Source: Imperialibacter sp. EC-SDR9 (GTDB lineage Bacteria > Bacteroidota > Bacteroidia > Cytophagales > Cyclobacteriaceae). From it: DNA of 64,000 bases. Each line of letters starts with the position of its first letter. Positions within the stretch are counted from its first letter, which is position 1. Of this stretch, positions 60,405-64,000 are shown in pieces. The notes under the pieces are model-generated. The model was not told the DNA's origin. It saw nothing but the letters and a program-made list of their open reading frames with translations, and searched no databases. A program made the translations under genes and the position numbers. The stretch covers positions 1 to 64,000 of the forward strand of contig NZ_LR701598.1 of the NCBI RefSeq assembly GCF_902498805.1. The letters run 5' to 3'.

Positions 60405-63400
60405 TTACTCCAGCAACAATCCATCGGCTTCAGCTTTTGTTTTTTGCACAGGCTTCAGATGATGGATAGTGTTTTGAAGCTTACCCTTGAGTTCGTTGCC
60501 CTGCACGTCAGTCACCGCATACGCAATAGTCATGACGTCGACCGGCTTGATCCCCTCCACGAAAAGTTTGACCGTCTTGCCATCCCTACTAAGCTGCACA
60601 CCCTGAATAGGTAAGGTTTGCATGTTGTATCGTTTTGAACCATACTTTCTGCTTCTGACGATGTCCCAGGTTTGCACTTCATAATTGGTCGGCTGCATCG
60701 CCTTGTTGCGGTCCAGTTCGCTGGCAAAGCTGAGCCTTACTCCATCGTCTTCCGCTGCCAGCGCCACAGGAACCGATAGCGGTGCTCCGGTGTAGCGAAC
60801 CCTGTAGAATTCACCTCCTCTCATCATCTGCGAAGTGCCCCACGCCGACATGCCACAAGCATACAACTGTCCATCTTCAGGATTAAAGCGCCCTCTCATC
60901 ACTCCACTCAAAAACTTTACACCCGGCAGGTCGATCACCCCCGCCTGTCGCTGCCCATCCACCTTTTCGGTTAGCACAAGCTGAATTTTTCCATACCCAT
61001 AAGAAAAGCTGAGCAGGCTGCCGTCCAGCGATCCCCACTTCTTGCTATCTACCCATAGTAACTCAGACGGTGACCGGTCAAATTCCATGTCTATCCAAAC
61101 CATGGGAGGCTCCATACCTGCACGACTACTATCTTTTGGTGGATTATAACCCCACATATTGCCATAGAATTTACCTTTTCCTTCGATCCAGTTCACCCGG
61201 TTCATCGGATTCCAATACCCCTGCTGATCGGTGACGATAAAGCTGCCATCAGGGTTGATACATAAGCCGTTAGCAGCCCTAAACCCTGTGGCAATAACCT
61301 CAGTTTTGGATCCATCTTTACTCACTTTCAGTAAGGTGCCATGCTGGGGAATAAGTGATTCCCGGGCATGGCGACCACTCTTGGCGTAGTATAAATTCCC
61401 TTCGTTATCAGCCTGGAGACCCATGGCAAACTCATGGAAGTGATCAGTGACCTGATGGTCATGATTAAAGCTTTCATAAAAGTCGGTTTCTTCGTCGCCA
61501 TTCAAATCCCTAAGCAGAACAAGCTGGTCACGGCAGGTAACGTAAATTTTCTCCTCCAGCACTTTGATGCCAAGCGGCTGAAACAGTCCTGATGCGATCC
61601 TTTTCCAAACAAGGGCCCCCTTCTCATCCAGAAGGCCAGTGACTTTCCACACGTCGCCATCGGTAGTACACAAAACGGCCACGTCAGGGTTCCGCATAAA
61701 ATCAATGCCGCTAAACTTCATTCTCGACTTCCAGAGATTGTCGAAAGGAGGTGTCATATTATCTACCGCAAATTGGCCCTCCTCTCTGCCTTTTGTTACG
61801 GTTGTGCGTATCACTTGCGAATAGTGCGCCGGACCTCCGTGGGTGTATTGATCCAATGATTCCGGTGGGCTAGCACTGGCTACATAATCGCCAAGTGCTT
61901 TGCTTCCAGTGCCTGCAATAAAAAGCTTGATTTTAGACAGAGTGCCAGGAGTCACGTTGAGGATCACATAACCATCTTCCTCCGCCAGTGAAGCGCCGTT
62001 TCCCGACATGGCAACAACAGTTCCGGCTACTGCCACCCTCATTTTAAGCGCCTGTTTGGACGAGCTCATGTTCAAGGTTCTGGTAAAGATTGTCTGCTCA
62101 CCATTTTGCTCGACTCCAAGGCTTTCCAAAATATTGGCATTGCCAACCGAATAGGAGATCACCACTTTGTCTTCAAAATAATAGAGTCCCTTGTAGTTGG
62201 CCCATTTTTTCGGTAGCGGCCCAAATTGCCTCCCATCCCTCGCTGTGAAACGGGGGTCTTCAAAAGAGCCATTTACCGGATTCGCCCAACCCGGCCCAAC
62301 CGGCGTTTCAAAGTGGAGTTTCCCAATGGTTCTGGGATAGGTCTCGTGGCGGTCATTCAACAGGATACCATTCCAGTCAATGAACCCTTCACCTGTCCAT
62401 CCGCCTGCAACACGCATCACATCGTGGTCAAAGATCATCCAGCTTTTGCCCTTCGACACTCCTCCATTTCCTTCGTCGAGCCTGATCGCAATGCCCTTAT
62501 AGGCAAAATTGTTTCTGCTGTAGTCTTCATCGGGAAACGGCGACGGTCCCGGCGAGTGATACCGGGGGATACCAGTTTTTTCATCCGTCAATTCGTAAGT
62601 GTTGATGAAAAAATTACCATAATCCATGTCCGACCAGGGATGATAAGGCTTAGCGGCCGGCCCTCTCGATGTACCCTTTGGTAGACCGGCCAGGTAGCCA
62701 GGAGTCACCTTGAAGTACTGATCAGTATTGTCATTTTTTACGAACTCCTCCCTGATGTATGAAATGACATCATACTTTTCCTGTGGTGTGAGTATGAGCT
62801 GTGCTGGCATCGCCCCATAGCCCCTGGTGATCGTTTGATACATGGAAAAAGGATCAAACCCTGCCTTAAAAGGCTGCGCCCAAAACTGCAGCGACATGGG
62901 GATTGATCCCTCCATATCCTTGTTACCGTGACAATTGATACAATTCGCATTATAGATCCTTCCTCCACGGACATATCCCTCCCTGCTGAAGTCTTCTATT
63001 AACCCGGCATGATCGATATTGGACTCCGCATCTGCCACGTCGCTTTCAGATAACACGTAGTCTACTTTGGCAGGTTCGTAAGCCCTGGTAGGTTCGGACT
63101 GCCTTGTTGCAGTAATCGGGTATTCTTTCTGGTCGAGTGTAACGACGCCTGAAAAACGATCTCCCTCAAATTCCCCGGTTACGGTCGCCTGATCTTCCTG
63201 CCACATCAGGATGTTACCCGCTATTCGTTGCCCATCTACCTGCAAATTCCCGATGTCCATCGTGCCGAGATCAATAGACCTCATCACTCCCTTGTAAGTA
63301 TCGCCTGCCTGATTCAACTGCAACGTTCCTGTAAGTTCCTCGTCCCCAAACGAAATAGTGAAATCCCATGTACCTGTAAGGGGGTGAGTGCTGCAACTGA

Positions 63401-63455
63401 CAAAACACATCGCTGCTATCACCAGCAGCATCAAATGGGAACGAATCTGTTTCAT
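60405..63455 (-). CDS. Large cytochrome c lipoprotein with DUF6797/PQQ-like propeller region
   Basis: A 1016-aa lipoprotein (lipobox CFVSC, Cys21). After a lipocalin-like N-terminal domain (~25-120) comes a c-type cytochrome with heme motif C172-x-x-C175-H176 (NCINCHGNK) and a later MPAQ axial-Met region. A beta-propeller region (~560-900) has DVAVLCTTDGDVWKVTGLLD and FRAANGLCINPDGSFIVTDQ, as in membrane-bound sugar dehydrogenases. It is probably periplasmic and passes electrons to respiration. It is next to the ThuA-like gene on the same strand, a frequent pairing in sugar metabolism. Confidence 0.85.
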   Translation of the reverse strand: MKQIRSHLMLLVIAAMCFVSCSTHPLTGTWDFTISFGDEELTGTLQLNQAGDTYKGVMRSIDLGTMDIGNLQVDGQRIAGNILMWQEDQATVTGEFEGDRFSGVVTLDQKEYPITATRQSEPTRAYEPAKVDYVLSESDVADAESNIDHAGLIEDFSREGYVRGGRIYNANCINCHGNKDMEGSIPMSLQFWAQPFKAGFDPFSMYQTITRGYGAMPAQLILTPQEKYDVISYIREEFVKNDNTDQYFKVTPGYLAGLPKGTSRGPAAKPYHPWSDMDYGNFFINTYELTDEKTGIPRYHSPGPSPFPDEDYSRNNFAYKGIAIRLDEGNGGVSKGKSWMIFDHDVMRVAGGWTGEGFIDWNGILLNDRHETYPRTIGKLHFETPVGPGWANPVNGSFEDPRFTARDGRQFGPLPKKWANYKGLYYFEDKVVISYSVGNANILESLGVEQNGEQTIFTRTLNMSSSKQALKMRVAVAGTVVAMSGNGASLAEEDGYVILNVTPGTLSKIKLFIAGTGSKALGDYVASASPPESLDQYTHGGPAHYSQVIRTTVTKGREEGQFAVDNMTPPFDNLWKSRMKFSGIDFMRNPDVAVLCTTDGDVWKVTGLLDEKGALVWKRIASGLFQPLGIKVLEEKIYVTCRDQLVLLRDLNGDEETDFYESFNHDHQVTDHFHEFAMGLQADNEGNLYYAKSGRHARESLIPQHGTLLKVSKDGSKTEVIATGFRAANGLCINPDGSFIVTDQQGYWNPMNRVNWIEGKGKFYGNMWGYNPPKDSSRAGMEPPMVWIDMEFDRSPSELLWVDSKKWGSLDGSLLSFSYGYGKIQLVLTEKVDGQRQAGVIDLPGVKFLSGVMRGRFNPEDGQLYACGMSAWGTSQMMRGGEFYRVRYTGAPLSVPVALAAEDDGVRLSFASELDRNKAMQPTNYEVQTWDIVRSRKYGSKRYNMQTLPIQGVQLSRDGKTVKLFVEGIKPVDVMTIAYAVTDVQGNELKGKLQNTIHHLKPVQKTKAEADGLLLE

Positions 63456-63543
63456 AACTAAAACATTGAGGTCAAAAGGAAGGATTGATGGTCAAACACT
63501 GTTGCCAGAACTAACTGAACGCACCGAACCTACATCACCAGTG

Positions 63544-64000
63544 TTATTGCAGCGATTTCACACTCAAGTTTTTGTCCAACCAATACTGATCATCGTGAAA
63601 GGCAAATTTATTGGGTTGATAGGTGCCAACGGTGTCTACATTCGCCTTTTCTGGAACCGGGAGATCCAGTGACCAAAAAACACCGTTGATCAGCATCCTG
63701 CGGGTGCCTTCGGTCAACAAGTCGGTTGCCGCCCCCATCGTGGTAGCAAATACCTTTCCAGGCTGCCCTCCAGGAATCTGGTAACTCTTCACCCATGCCA
63801 CAGGCATCATCGGGTCATTTGGGTTGCTTGTTTTCTCGTTCCCGTCCTTGTCCTTCTCCACTTTTACCTCAGCCACCTCGCTGTCTGTGAAACGCATTCC
63901 GTACAGGGCGTCGTCGGCAGCAAACTCACCTGCCCGGTTCACAACCTGTCCCAACACGATGGGCTGCGAATCGCCAGGCAATGGCAGCCGCACACCATAC
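63544..64000 (-). CDS. ThuA-like domain protein (3' part, runs off the window)
   Basis: The visible C-terminal ~150 residues match ThuA-like (trehalose-utilisation) glutamine-amidotransferase-fold proteins: MMPVAWVKSY, GKVFATTMGAATDLLTEGTR, RMLINGVFWSLDL and a late YWLDKNLSVKSL. The start lies beyond the right edge. ThuA-like proteins are usually linked to carbohydrate dehydrogenases, which fits the cytochrome/propeller gene 88 bp downstream. Catalytic residues in the missing part cannot be judged. Confidence 0.82.
   Translation of the reverse strand, partial: YGVRLPLPGDSQPIVLGQVVNRAGEFAADDALYGMRFTDSEVAEVKVEKDKDGNEKTSNPNDPMMPVAWVKSYQIPGGQPGKVFATTMGAATDLLTEGTRRMLINGVFWSLDLPVPEKANVDTVGTYQPNKFAFHDDQYWLDKNLSVKSLQ

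Noticed and set aside
1-64000. CRISPR arrays, tRNA or rRNA genes, and transposase or integrase genes
   Set aside because: No regularly spaced repeats with unique spacers, no cloverleaf or rRNA-like sequence and no transposase/integrase motif were seen. The repeated motifs found are palindromic arrays or dispersed repeats.

Overview
The window looks like a chromosome segment of a Bacteroidota bacterium, most likely of the Cytophagales type. The evidence is TAnnTTTG promoter boxes, a carboxypeptidase-regulatory-domain TonB receptor, a large array of ~800-aa ABC (FtsX/MacB) permeases, FAS1 and CHAT lipoproteins, and DUF2975/XRE and HigBA modules typical of that phylum. I saw no rRNA, tRNA, CRISPR array, transposase or integrase.

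Layout. 0-4.1 kb: small exported proteins, a PhyH-type dioxygenase, a 200-bp MITE with target-site duplication in front of an AraC regulator, a Tat-type metallophosphoesterase and a 22-bp-periodic palindrome array. 4.1-31.2 kb: eight large minus-strand ABC permeases in two blocks (20,986-31,163 and 4,923-15,287). They are split by a toxin-antitoxin/defence island (15.5-20.9 kb: vapBC relic, hipBA, a BfiI-like PLD nuclease, a DUF4160/XRE pair) and by a PIN toxin module (7.5-8.2 kb), with higBA following the last permease. Divergent from the first block, at 31.4-34.1 kb, are an NtrC-type sigma-54 response regulator and its histidine kinase. Both permease blocks have the same candidate control region: two GTTTC-N5-GRAAC sites 23 bp apart and a -24/-12-like element 52-53 bp before the start codon. 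The simplest reading is that the two-component system switches on both permease operons. No ATPase gene for these permeases is present.

34-38 kb: a YoeB-type module, a DJ-1/PfpI gene relic, an APH-fold kinase, a Gfo/Idh/MocA oxidoreductase and a medium-chain dehydrogenase. 38-49 kb: TonB receptor, alpha/beta-hydrolase lipoprotein, two-domain FAS1 lipoprotein, an unrecognised 197-aa protein, a TPR-CHAT lipoprotein and a secreted hydrolase. 48.7-51.2 kb: a repeat element, higBA, and an XRE regulator with two DUF2975 membrane proteins. 51.4-55.1 kb: three tandem secreted esterases with an N-terminal E-set/CBM48-like domain. 55.4-57.2 kb: a DUF4926/DUF6883 pair, its partial duplicate and small unknown genes. 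57.3-64 kb: exported unknown protein, sugar-isomerase-like lipoprotein, NrnA, a large cytochrome c lipoprotein and the 3' part of a ThuA-like gene.

The most noteworthy signals are: (i) toxin-antitoxin modules sitting exactly at the stop codon of a convergent gene, with a second truncated copy of that gene's 3' end on the far side (seen twice); (ii) an E-set/glycogen-binding-like domain inserted into the periplasmic part of one permease; (iii) the shared tandem operators of the permease operons; (iv) a stand-alone BfiI-type nuclease with helicase-associated domains next to an attC-like palindrome.
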